A DNA stretch of 64,000 bases, from positions 115,165,501 through 115,229,500 of the forward strand of contig NC_064614.1 in NCBI RefSeq assembly GCF_023898315.1. Reading direction: 5' to 3'. Made by a program: the position numbers and the translations under genes. This document shows positions 10,768-20,169 of the stretch, one piece after another (within the stretch, counting starts at the first letter, position 1; each line of letters begins with the position of its first letter). Under the pieces are notes generated by a model. The model was not told the origin of the DNA, made no database searches, and was given only the letters and a program-made list of their open reading frames with translations. This DNA is from Schistocerca nitens. Lineage: Eukaryota; Arthropoda; Insecta; Orthoptera; Acrididae.

Positions 10768-11153
10768 TTTTTTTTTTTTATTACACTTCTAGTTCCGTAG
10801 GACCGAATTGAGGAGCAAATCTTCATGGTTATGGAACGTGTTATTACATGAAATTACAACCTAAAAGTAATAACAGATATATTAAAACGTTAAGGAACCC
10901 AAAAAATACAAGCTATAAGTATATATAAACGCAATCAACAATATAACATAGGAATAAGCTTAATTTTTCAGGGAACTCCTCGTAAGAATAGAAGTGACCC
11001 ATGAGCAAACTCTTCAGTTTAGATTTGAAAGCGCATGTATTACTGCTAAGATTTTTGAATTCTTGTGGCAGCTTATTGAAAATGTATGCAGCAGTGTACT
11101 GCACACCTTTCTGCACAAGAGTCAAGGAAGTGCGATCCAAATGCAGATTGGAT
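10768..11153 (-). mobile_element. LINE-1 copy, 3' part (segment 1 of a broken copy)
   Basis: Matches the 3' UTR and RT C-terminus of 2699-3090 (TCCGTAGGACC, TCATGGTTATGGAACG, LPQEFKNLSSNT). Poly-T at 10752-10780 is its tail. The match stops at the CA/TA microsatellite and resumes at 14001 after about 100 bp of LINE sequence has been lost. Confidence 0.8.

Positions 11154-11211
<58 letters not shown>
11154..11211. repeat. (CA)n(TA)n microsatellite
   Basis: CA repeats followed by TA repeats, sited where the LINE-1 copy is broken; the TA run is a natural Tc1/mariner target. Confidence 0.95.
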
Positions 11212-11215
<4 letters not shown>

Positions 11216-11359
11216 CTCCCCACACCATGATGCCGGGTGTTGGCCCTGTGTGCCTCGGTCGTATGCAGTCCTGATTGTGGCGCTCACCTGCACGGCGCCA
11301 AACACGCATACGACCATCATTGGCACCAAGGCAGAAGCGACTCTCATCGCTGAAGACGA
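11212..11359 (-). repeat. Orphan internal fragment of the neighbouring Tc1-like transposase
   Basis: About 148 bp that appear identical to 11939-12086 inside the adjacent transposon: start GCTCCCCACACC, end CTGAAGACGAC. It covers the transposase region after the first catalytic Asp. It lies between the microsatellite and the transposon's left terminus, where a TA dinucleotide would be expected. Confidence 0.9.
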
Positions 11360-12781
11360 CACTCCTGGAAATTGAAATAAGAACACCGTGAATTCATTGT
11401 CCCAGGAAGGGGAAACTTTATTGACACATTCCTGGGGTCAGATACATCACATGATCACACTGATAGAACCACAGTCACATAGACACAGGCAACAGAGCAT
11501 GCACAATGTCGGCACTAGTACAGTGTATATCCACCTTTCGCAGCAATGCAGGCTGCTATTCTCCCATGGAGACGATCGTAGAGATGCTGGATGTAGTCCT
11601 GTGGAACGGCTTGCCATGCCATTTCCACCTGGCGCCTCAGTTGGACCAGCGTTCGTGCTGGACGTGCATACCGCGTGAGACGACGCTTCATCCAGTCCCA
11701 AACATGCTCAATGGGGGACAGATCCGGAGATCTTGCTGGCCAGGGTAGTTGACTTACACCTTCTAGAGCACGTTGGGTGGCACGGGATACATGCGGACGT
11801 GCATTGTCCTGTTGGAACAGCAAGTTCCCTTGCCGGTCTAGGAATGGTAGAACGATGGGTTCGATGACGGTTTGGATGTGCCGTGCACTATTCAGTGTCC
11901 CCTCGACGATCACCAGTGGTGTACGGCCAGTGTAGGAGATCGCTCCCCACACCATGATGCCGGGTGTTGGCCCTGTGTGCCTCGGTCGTATGCAGTCCTG
12001 ATTGTGGCGCTCACCTGCACGGCGCCAAACACGCATACGACCATCATTGGCACCAAGGCAGAAGCGACTCTCATCGCTGAAGACGACACGTCTCCATTCG
12101 TCCCTCCATTCACGCCTGTCGCGACACCACTGGAGGCGGGCTGCACGATGTTGGGGCGTGAGCGGAAGACGGCCTAACGGTGTGCGGGACCGTAGCCCAG
12201 CTTCATGGAGACGGTTGCGAATGGTGCTCGCCGATACCCCAGGAGCAACAGTGTCCCTAATTTGCTGGAAAGTGGCGGTGCGGTCCCCTACGGCACTGCG
12301 TAGGATCCTACGGTCTTGGCGTGCATCCGTGCGTCGCTGCGGTCCGGTCCCAGGTCGACGGGCACGTGCACCTTCCGCCGACCACTGGCGACAACATCGA
12401 TGTACTGTGGAGACCTCACGCCCCACGTGTTGAGCAATTCGGCGGTACGTCCACCCGGCCTCCCGCATGCCCACTATACGCCCTCGCTCAAAGTCCGTCA
12501 ACTGCACATACGGTTCACGTCCACGCTGTCGCGGCATGCTACCCGTGTTAAAGACTGCGATGGAGCTCCGTATGCCACGGCAAACTGGCTGACACTGACG
12601 GCGGCGGTGCACAAATGCTGCGCAGCTAGCGCCATTCGACGGCCAACACCGCGGTTCCTGGTGTGTCCGCTGTGCCGTGCGTGTGATCATTGCTTGTACA
12701 GCCCTCTCGCAGTGTCCGGAGCAAGTATGGTGGGTCTGACACACCGGTGTCAATGTGTTCTTTTTTCCATTTCCAGGAGTG
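11360..12781 (-). mobile_element. Tc1-like transposon with apparently intact transposase
   Basis: 1422 bp. The left end CACTCCTGGAAATTGAAATAA and right end in reverse complement CACTCCTGGAAATGGAAAAAA form imperfect terminal repeats of roughly 28 bp. The right flank is TA within TATATATA; the left flank is not TA because an orphan fragment adjoins it. It carries one open transposase gene. It sits inside the broken LINE-1 copy. Confidence 0.9.
11515..12537 (-). CDS. Tc1-family transposase, 340 aa, uninterrupted
   Basis: Cut-and-paste DDE transposase. The start is taken at MPRQRGREPYVQ because that is where family proteins begin; the open frame extends further upstream through the terminal repeat. 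Order: N-terminal helix-turn-helix DNA-binding domains (FERGRIVGMREAGWTYRRIA; STIRNRLHEAGL), then the catalytic core with VVFSDESRF (Asp 1), MVWGAI, LFQQDNARPH (Asp 2) and RSPDLSPIEHVWD (Glu). I count 32 residues between Asp 2 and Glu, fewer than the classic 34. The length fits the family, all three acids are present and there is no stop or frameshift, so this is the best candidate for a recently active transposase in the window. Confidence 0.93.
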   Translation of the reverse strand: MPRQRGREPYVQLTDFERGRIVGMREAGWTYRRIAQHVGREVSTVHRCCRQWSAEGARARRPGTGPQRRTDARQDRRILRSAVGDRTATFQQIRDTVAPGVSASTIRNRLHEAGLRSRTPLGRLPLTPQHRAARLQWCRDRREWRDEWRRVVFSDESRFCLGANDGRMRVWRRAGERHNQDCIRPRHTGPTPGIMVWGAISYTGRTPLVIVEGTLNSARHIQTVIEPIVLPFLDRQGNLLFQQDNARPHVSRATQRALEGVSQLPWPARSPDLSPIEHVWDWMKRRLTRYARPARTLVQLRRQVEMAWQAVPQDYIQHLYDRLHGRIAACIAAKGGYTLY

Positions 12782-13095
12782 TATATATACGACAGAATAA
12801 AATTCAGAAACATCATTAAGAAAAGTAAACTACATGAGATACAATGTGACAAACGAACAGTCATGAAATGGACCGAAGAATGCAAGCAAGATCACAGCCA
12901 GAAGATGAATGAAATATGGGTAACCAAAAAGGCAATCAAGATGAAGCCGAAGACACAAAGCCGACAAGAAGCATGGACAGAGGACCGGAAACAGAAACAC
13001 AGCGAGCGAATGAGGGAAGTTTGGGTAGCAAGGAAGGCAGCAAAAGGAACTGGCCATGTAGTTTAGTCCAAATGCGCTCTTTAAGGGCAAAACAC

Positions 13096-13097
<2 letters not shown>
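12782..13097 (+). CDS. Lysine-rich ORF fragment with repeated NUMOD3-like units
   Basis: A plus-strand frame (about 12787-13066) carries two similar units, WTEECKQDHSQKMNEIWVTKKA and WTEDRKQKHSERMREVWVARKA (each quoted only to show the shared W-T-E, H-S-x-x-M, W-V-x-x-K-A pattern), ending TGHVV and a stop. The pattern recalls short nuclease-associated modular (NUMOD3-type) repeats. It is flanked by TA-rich microsatellite and a Tc1 element, so it is probably the C-terminus of a retroelement protein; I cannot name the family. Confidence 0.3.

Positions 13098-13148
<51 letters not shown>
13098..13148. repeat. (TA)n microsatellite
   Basis: About 25 TA units, left flank of the DD41D deletion element. 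Confidence 0.97.
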
Positions 13149-13150
<2 letters not shown>

Positions 13151-13914
13151 TGTTACAAAAAGGTACGGCCAAACTTTCAGGAAACATTCCTCACGTACAA
13201 ATAAAGAAAAGATGTTATGTGGACATGTGTCCGGAAACGCTTAATTTCCATGTTAGAGCTCATTTTAGTTTGTTCTTCCACCTACGCTCAATGGAGCACG
13301 TTATCATGATTTCATACGGAATACTATACCTGTGCTGCTAGAACATGTGCCTTTACAAGTACGACACAACATGTGGCTCATGCACGATGGAGCTCCTGCA
13401 CATTTCAGTCGAAGTGTTCGTACGCTTCTCAACAACAGATTCGGTGACCGATGGATTGGTAGAGGCGGACCAATTCCATAGCCTCCACGCACTCCTGACC
13501 TCAACCCTGTTGACCTTCATTTATGGGGGCATTTGAAAACTCTTGTCTACGCAACCCCGGTACCAAATGTAGAGACTCTTCGTGCTCGTATTGTGGACGG
13601 CTGTGATACAATGCGCTATTCTCCAGGGTTGCATCAGCGCATCAGGGATTCCATGCGACGGAGGGTGGATGCATGTATCCTCGCTAACGGAGGACATTTT
13701 GAACATTTCCTATAACAAAGTGTTTGAAGTCACGCTGGTACGTTCTGTTGCTGTGTGTTTCCATTTCATGATTAATGTGATTTGAAGAGAAGTAATAAAA
13801 TGAGCTCTAACACAGAAAGTAAGCGTTTCCGGACATATGTCCACATAACATATTTTCTTTCTTTGTGTGTGAGGAATGTTTTCTGAAAGTTTGGCCGTAC
13901 CTTTTTGTAACATC

Positions 13915-13915
<1 letters not shown>
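13149..13915 (+). mobile_element. DD41D Tc1/mariner element, internal-deletion derivative
   Basis: Ends GGTGTTACAAAAAGG / CCTTTTTGTAACA match the 37145-38711 element, and it is inserted in a TA run. Relative to that element about 810 bp are missing (the junction is at about 13275, before GTTCTTCCACC). The remaining C-terminal transposase has the HDGAPAHF motif, the same in-frame TAG after GGPIP, then PPRSPDLNP and the stop at 13713. It is non-autonomous. Confidence 0.88.

Positions 13916-14000
<85 letters not shown>
13916..14000. repeat. (TA)n(GA)n microsatellite
   Basis: About 23 TA units followed by about 18 GA units, right flank of the DD41D element and left edge of the resumed LINE-1 copy. 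Confidence 0.95.
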
Positions 14001-14001
<1 letters not shown>

Positions 14002-14237
14002 CCGATGTCAGGATACCCACACTAGTGAATAGGTGTCGACCAGGGGTTCGCGAACTGACACCACTAACTGCCCAAACCGCCAGTTTCTGAGCCAAAAATA
14101 TCATTTGAGAATGGGAAGAATTATCCCAAAACATAATATTATATGAGCGAATGAAAATAAGCAAAGTAGACTACTTTTCGTGTCGAACTATTACATACTT
14201 CAGATACCGTTCGGATAGTAACTGGCAGCATGAAGTC
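14001..14237 (-). mobile_element. LINE-1 copy (segment 2)
   Basis: Matches 3190-3430 of the LINE-1 at 2699-4440; a frame reads FWDNSSHSQMIFLAQKLAVWA. It is interrupted by a solo LTR after AGTC and resumes at 14932. Confidence 0.8.
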
Positions 14238-14931
14238 TGTAACACTCCCTTATTATTCATTGTTATAGCCCGATCGGGATCTGAATAGCAGCCCAAATTA
14301 AGTAATTAATTAATGTGACCGTGTACCTAATGGGACTGGCAATCGGATTGGACTGCTCAGGAGATGTTACATTCCATATTGTCCTTCGCAAATACTGTAA
14401 TAATGTACTGTCTGGTGGCAAGAAGAACAACAACACAGCTTCACTGATCAAGACCTATATTCACATCAGAAACACCAAAATAAGGAGACAGCCACTGCCT
14501 TCGTCAATACACTATTAATAACGGCTAATCTCAGCACAGGCTTCCTCGCTATTCATAATCGTCACACGCAAAATACAATCACTGTAATCCAACACTGTAA
14601 TCCAAATAATGCCGGCGCGGTAGACGCGGAATCTCAATAACGGCACATAAATATCACTGAAATCACTCTGTTAATTATACTTTCTCACTTTCCCGTATAA
14701 TACTAACACAAAGGGGTTAAACCGCGGCGATGGCCACTCCCTTTGTCGGTAATTTCTATCAATTGCTGGCTTCTGCTCAGCTCTGCCCGCCTCGCGGGAA
14801 CCTACCCAACACAGCACTGCACTAGAAACTGACTCAACTCTCGCTCTCGCGACCCGACACACTAATCGATAGTTGCCCTGTCGACCTGTGCTGATGCAAA
14901 CTTAGTAGTAAGGGCCTGCGGACCCCTTACA
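14238..14931. mobile_element. Solo LTR (694 bp)
   Basis: Starts TGTAACACTCCC and ends CCCCTTACA, i.e. TG...CA, with a 4-bp TSD AGTC (14234-14237, 14932-14935) in the LINE-1 copy, whose sequence resumes exactly after it (CTGAACAAGATCCTG). No internal retroviral-type genes are present. Superfamily (Gypsy, BEL) and orientation were not determined. Confidence 0.75.
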
Positions 14932-15164
14932 AGTCTCTGAACAAGATCCTGAACGTGGGCTTTCCACGACAAACCCGATCTACTGGTAGACTCAACTGGC
15001 GCTACTGCAATATGAGCCATGCCCTCCGCCATCAGTGCCTTCTCCAGCCCCATGTTAACACACCTAACAGCAGCATTAAGATGAGGCCGACGCTGAAACA
15101 CTTGCACGGAGTGAACATTAGTGCCACTAATCTGAATAGCTATCTTTACCAACTGCATTTTTTT
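14932..15164 (-). mobile_element. LINE-1 copy (segment 3) and adjoining possible LINE endonuclease scrap
   Basis: 14932-14985 continues LINE-1 (KAHVQDLVQRL on the minus strand). After that, 14986-15150 reads AVRCVNMGLEKALMAEG on the minus strand, which vaguely resembles the start of the AP-endonuclease domain of R1-type LINEs. The second part is a guess. Confidence 0.4.
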
Positions 15165-15179
15165 ACATGAGTCCTTTCC

Positions 15180-15386
15180 CACGCGGAGTGGCCGCGCGGT
15201 TTGAGGCCCCATGCCACGGGTTCCGCGGCCCCTCCCGTCGGAGGTTCGAGTCCTCCCTCGGGCATGGGTGTGTGTGTTGTTCTTAGCATAAGTTATTTTA
15301 CGTTAATTTAAGTAGTGTGTAAGCTAGGGACCGTTGACCTCAGAAGTTTGGTCCCTTAGGAATTCACACAAATTTGAACGTTTTGA
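15180..15386 (+). mobile_element. SINE-4 (tRNA-headed)
   Basis: Head CACGCGGAGTGGCCGCGCGG, B box GGTTCGAGTCC, body GGGCATGGGTGTGTG and GGGACCGTTGACCTCAG, tail TTTGGTCCCTTAGGAATTC. TSD ACATGAGTCCTT plus CC (15165-15179, 15387-15400, one base length difference). Confidence 0.85.
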
Positions 15387-15400
15387 ACATGAGTCCTTCC

Positions 15401-15783
15401 CGACAACAACGCAAAGCAGTTTGTGCACTATACGTTTCCATTAGACTTCCGGTTTTCGTGTACAACCAACAGAAATTTATTCATTCGTCGCTTGTTAGAT
15501 CCCTTCCGCCCTTTCAGCGTTCACACATTGGTTCCTGTCTCACTTCATAGTTTACTGATTTCCTCACGCTACACGATTACAGACACACACAAACCATGAA
15601 TGAGGAACTTGTGCTGGCTGTTGCTGTACACGAATAACGACGCGATTAAGGTCTTTGGAGTCAAACATGACGTTGGATTTGGTCATGGTTCCTACGCTCC
15701 GCCACGAGAATTAGTGCGGGCAGCCTATCAAATTAGGATGTGTTCGGCCCTCCTTGTATATTGTGCTCGTTTACTCGATCATA
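15401..15783. other. Intron sequence, nothing recognised
   Basis: Continuation of the SINE-4 target; no transposase, exon or terminal repeat seen. Confidence 0.4.
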
Positions 15784-15797
15784 CAGGGTTTTAGTTC

Positions 15798-15950
15798 AAA
15801 AAAATGTTCAAATGTGTGTGAAATCTTATGGGACTTAACTGCTAAGGTCATCAGTCCCTAAGCTTACACACTACTTAACCTTAATTATCCTAAGGACAAA
15901 CACACACACACCCATGCCCGAGGGAGGACTCGAACCTCCGCCGGGACCAG
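15798..15950 (-). mobile_element. SINE-4, opposite orientation, head truncated
   Basis: Reverse-oriented SINE-4 with B box (GGTTCGAGTCC on minus) and tail near 15800. An imperfect TSD of about 14 bp (CAGGGTTTTAGTTCA versus CAGGTTTTAATTCA) flanks it. Confidence 0.75.
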
Positions 15951-15959
15951 CCAGGTTTT

Positions 15960-17700
15960 AATTCAGCTACTACAGTTATTATAGCAGTGGATGAGCACAT
16001 TCAATATTTTTAACTGCTTATATGGATCTTGATATCAGAAAACCTCGTAAAACCAGGTCTCAATGTAAGAAATCTTCCTGAAAGAGAAAGTGGGATACGT
16101 TTCTGGGCATTAGGCACATCTCAAGCTACGGACTGTGACGCTACAACGCAGTCCTTGCTATGAATTTTTTCGCTTACTTAACACATGAAACTGTTTGTAT
16201 ACGATGTATTGTCTAGTGTAAATATGTATTGTAAATACTATGTTTAAATTATGTAATATTTAACACTGGCAAGTCAGGGCATATTTAGTTAACGTTGAAG
16301 TCAGAGAGATTGTTTTGTCGTGCCGCTGGGCGCGGGAGCGCGCCACCGGGTAGTAGTAGCAGTAACGCCGTGCTCGGAGGAAGAAGTACAGTTGAGTGCT
16401 GCTAGTCCTAGCTGTGTTACATCTAACGGCTAGTGTGTGGGTCTAAGTACGACGGGAAAGTAATGGTCGGCATATCTCGAAGCATGGCCGGGCAAGTTAT
16501 TATGGATTAATGGGCACAGTGCTGAAGAAACGAGGACTTAAATGTGAAGCGCACTGTGGGCCCAAGTCGCAACAGTAAAAGCCCGCTGCCACATTGTGTC
16601 GCAGCCGTGGACTTCCGTCGATCCACCGACAACGAGGGAAGTAAGAACTACGTAATTTTCGAAGGATAAAATTGTAGAAGGCTTGCCAGTGACTGTGCTT
16701 TTCTCTGAAGTTGAACAATTAATAACAAGCACTTTATAATCGAAGTGTTGCAGTTACATTCCACCCGACAATAACACCAAGTAGATTTCTTCCAATCCTT
16801 ACCTTATTGAACCGAGTGTGTCACGCCATTATCAAGAGAAAATATGTTAACTATCAAATTATTTGCATAGACGGTGAAGAGTAAATTTCAGACTGATTAT
16901 CGTAGTTGTTGCACTTAATAAGCTTACGCCAACCGTAGTAACTTAATAATAGACTGAAGTAATAAATTTGATTATTAAGATTTATTTCAATGCATATTCA
17001 GCTGAAGTTAATTCAAGGACATTTCATGAAACTATAAAGCTTATTCCACCTGACAATCCCCCAATTAATGAATTATTATCAGTCAAAACATAGTTAATCC
17101 ATTATTGGCAATATATTTCATTATTAGTATATTAAACTGTGCAAAGTACCTAATTTTAAACACAGAATGACAGTCCATTATTCAAAATCTCGATAGATAA
17201 TTATCTGTGTCGTCAGCATTGCACTTAGCTGACAAATTATGAACAAAATAAGTGTAGTTAGATTGTTATGACATTGTTTTATATGACTACTGAGCCTGAC
17301 ACAGCACTTACGTAAAAGTCCCCGTTCCACCTGCTGCGCTACAAACAGGTAAACTTTATTTTTGACACAATTATTCACGCACTTAACAGTACTGTCGCTC
17401 ATCAGTTGAGTGGCGACCGATTTTTTAATTGCTTTTAGAACTTAATCATTTCTTTCGGCAAAATTTCCACTGGCAAAATGTATTTCCAAACTATTTCCAT
17501 TATCTCATTTACCGATCGTTATTGAATGAAATTACTCATTCAATAACGATCAAGTTATAACGTCTCCTGTTTCCCGCGGAATAATCATTATTTATTTCGG
17601 ATTCGGATGCCTTATCCCGACGCTGGTCAAAATTCATAATTCACGGTCATTGTCAACTTGTAATTTCGCAAATCCCGGGAAGCAGGGGGGTGTTATAAGA
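15960..17700. other. Intron; possible degraded LTR element
   Basis: Mostly AT-rich. 17408-17419 reads TGGCGACCGA after an AT-rich block, resembling a tRNA-Arg primer-binding site, and 17680-17691 GAAGCAGGGGGG followed by TG resembles a polypurine tract with an LTR start. These would fit a mostly deleted LTR retroelement, but no coding sequence or paired LTRs could be shown. Confidence 0.25.
17514..17551. repeat. Perfect inverted repeat, 16-bp arms, 6-bp loop
   Basis: GATCGTTATTGAATGA, loop AATTAC, then TCATTCAATAACGATC. It lies 215 bp from the Asp102 exon, inside the downstream intron. Confidence 0.95.
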
Positions 17701-17765
17701 CCAACGGCGAAACTTAATCTAATAAAGATTTTGTCTTACCGTCAGATGTTAAGTTCTGTGCCTAC

Positions 17766-17901
17766 CTTGATTAAGGCGACGTCGTTGATCCAGGAATTAG
17801 AACTGTCGTATTGAGGATGGATTATAGTCTCACTGATGTTTATCATGGAACCACCCTGCACGAGACTGGTTGTGCCTGCTAGGATCGCATAGTAGCCACC
17901 C
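17766..17901 (-). CDS. S1 serine protease, catalytic Asp102 exon
   Basis: Minus-strand exon of 136 bp with acceptor TTTGTAG and donor GTAGGC. After one base completing the split Met codon it reads 45 codons: GGYYAILAGTTSLVQGG, then IHPQYDSS and INDVALIK at the end. NDVAL is the conserved surround of catalytic Asp102 in S1 proteases, and the HPQYD segment is the typical loop before it. It ends in phase 0, continuous with VATPFVLDGTT of exon 8755-8871, as expected for this family. The intron upstream (17902-34050) is 16.1 kb and the one downstream (8872-17765) is 8.9 kb; both are mostly transposable elements. Confidence 0.93.
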
Positions 17902-18719
17902 CTACAAACAAGAAAACAAGAGATTACAAGAGAAAGGAGATTGCCACACAGTGTCGAAATTTGTTACTTCGCTACGATATTGTAGGATTTGTATCATAAT
18001 TGACAGTCCAGAGATCCACCGATCATGTGCCGAATTTCTCTCTTCGATGATGGAAATGTTACGTCTTGTGTATATTTGTGCATAAGTACATATTGATCGT
18101 TTGTTGGTGTGACTGTATATATTACATTTAATTTTACGTTGGTTTTATCAAATAAAACACACACACACACTACCTCCTAAAATATGTACAGCGTGTACAG
18201 AGATGACCATCAAAAATGATTTCAGTTAATTTGACAGATTTTTATTCTTGACTATCTGCACATCACGTACTCATAACACGCTAGGTTGGTGAGTGGGCCC
18301 CTTCTGCCTGTCATTTGCGACATGCACTCTTTCATCAATTTGACGGCCCTGTGGCCTCCATTCTACTTCGCAACTGTTGGCATGCATAACCCACTGCAAT
18401 CCAGTCCACACCTGACTGTAACATGGCGCAGAATATTGCGCAAAACTAACTTTCCCTATCCTAAACAGTGGTGGCGCTACACTGTTAAAAAAAGTAAAGG
18501 TGTCATCGTTGAAACTTGTTGTAATACTATATCTTTCATAGCATTTGAGTTATTTATTCATCAACACTTCTCAGGATCAAATGGTCGTTAACGTCATTGT
18601 CTGGCCAATTTCAATTTCGGATGAATTATACAAGAATTCGAAGCTATTTGGTCACTTACCTAAATACCCGGCCATTGACGTTGCTTTTTGCTTTACTTAA
18701 TTGTCCAAAACATATACTG
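17902..18719. other. Intron upstream of the Asp102 exon
   Basis: Nothing recognised beyond a short ACACAC run near 18160. Confidence 0.4.
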
Positions 18720-20169
18720 GGCTGTTATAATTAAACTTTCCCTATATAACACGTTATAACACGGAAACTAATTACTGTACGAGTACCAGACTTGGTAGCA
18801 TTAACGTCCAGAATATAGGGTGCACGATTTCCATGCATCACAGCGCCACTGTCCAATTCCAACTATGGCCACCAGATGCCGTGATTAGTCATCGTGATAC
18901 ACTCACACACCCTACCAGTCGCAGTGCACTTGCTGATGTGTCCACATGGGCTTGAACGAAAGGAGGAGGGCATTATTGCTAAAGCTCTGTTATCAAAACA
19001 ACAGTAATGCTGCAGCTGCACTTCGAGAATATCGCAGGCTGAAAGGATTATGGAAGGGTCCTCTTTCTCCACCTGCTGTGTGGAGCATGATGAAGAAGTT
19101 CGAATCCACAGGAGAACTGGGCGTCGCTCCGAGAAGAGGCCGACGACTGGTTGCACCACAGGTGTTTGACAAAATCGCTGTTACTATGGCAGACAACGCT
19201 GCGCGTAATTCCCGATTGTCAGGCAGGGCTCGTGCTGTTGAACATCCCGTGGTCCACTGTACGGAAGGTGCTTCGAACCATTCTCAAATGGTGTCCGTAC
19301 AAGATCCATATTGTACAACAGCTTGCATTACACGACCCACAACGACGTGTTGAGTTCGCTCTCCATTTTCTCGCAAGGATTGAAACTGACTAGGGCTGCC
19401 CCTGGACAATCCTATGGATAGACGAAGCTCTGACAGGTGAGGTGCACACACAGAATTTCAGAGTGTGGGGGTTCTTCACCTCCAGTCACTGTTCATGAAG
19501 TACCTCTGCATGATGAATGTGTCACTGAATGGCGTGGATTCAGAGCTACGTTCATCGCTGGCCCATTCTTTTTGGAAAAGGTTGGTGCTCAGGTACAAAA
19601 GATGTGCAGTGCGACTGGCCAGCGTTACTTCGATATGCTTCGCCAGCATGTCATACCCACCCCACAGGAGAGAGACACATTGAACTCAACAGTTTTCATG
19701 CTAGGTACGGTCTCACCGCACACCACTCGTGAGGTTTACCTGCTTTTCCAATACACATTGACGGTACGATCACCTGATCTCACTCCCTGTGATGTCTGGT
19801 GGCGAGGCTACCTGAAGGACAGGCTTTACCAGGGAAACATTCACACATGTGCTGGTCTGAAGCGCAACATATCAAGAGAGGTAGTCAGTATACCTACGAA
19901 CATGCTTGGTACTGCTGTGCAGAATGACATCCTGAGCTTACAGACGCTTCTGGACACTGATGGGCGCCATATCGAGCCCCTTTTGTAGCAGTAACGGTAC
20001 TGGTGTATAATGGTATGATGTACCTAGCAGCACATTAGAAGTGTTTCAATTGAACTGATTCTGCATTATTTCTCTTCCCCATGTCTTTGACATTAATGCT
20101 ACCGAGTTTGTACAGTAATTAGTTTCCGTGTTATAACGTGTTAAATAGTGAATTTTTAATTATAACCAC
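18720..20169 (+). mobile_element. Tc1/mariner-superfamily element, degenerate (first of three abutting)
   Basis: Inverted ends share TTATAATTAAA and CACGTTATAACACGG plus AACTAATTACTGTAC over about 85 bp. Plus-strand transposase remnants: N-terminal NERRRALLLKLCYQNN and AALREYRRLKGL, SPPAVWSMMKKFESTGELG (HTH), then LRTILKWCPYKIH and LALHDPQRR, then SPDLTPCDVWWRGYLKD near 19775-19815 (SPDLxPxDFxLWG-type third catalytic motif). Frames shift repeatedly, so it is a pseudogene. Confidence 0.8.

Noticed and set aside
11073-11375. ORFs through the CA/TA repeat
   Set aside because: Translation of simple sequence (HTHTHT, IYIYIY); no coding signal.
12002-12819. 143- and 167-aa plus-strand ORFs
   Set aside because: Opposite-strand shadows of the intact Tc1 transposase.
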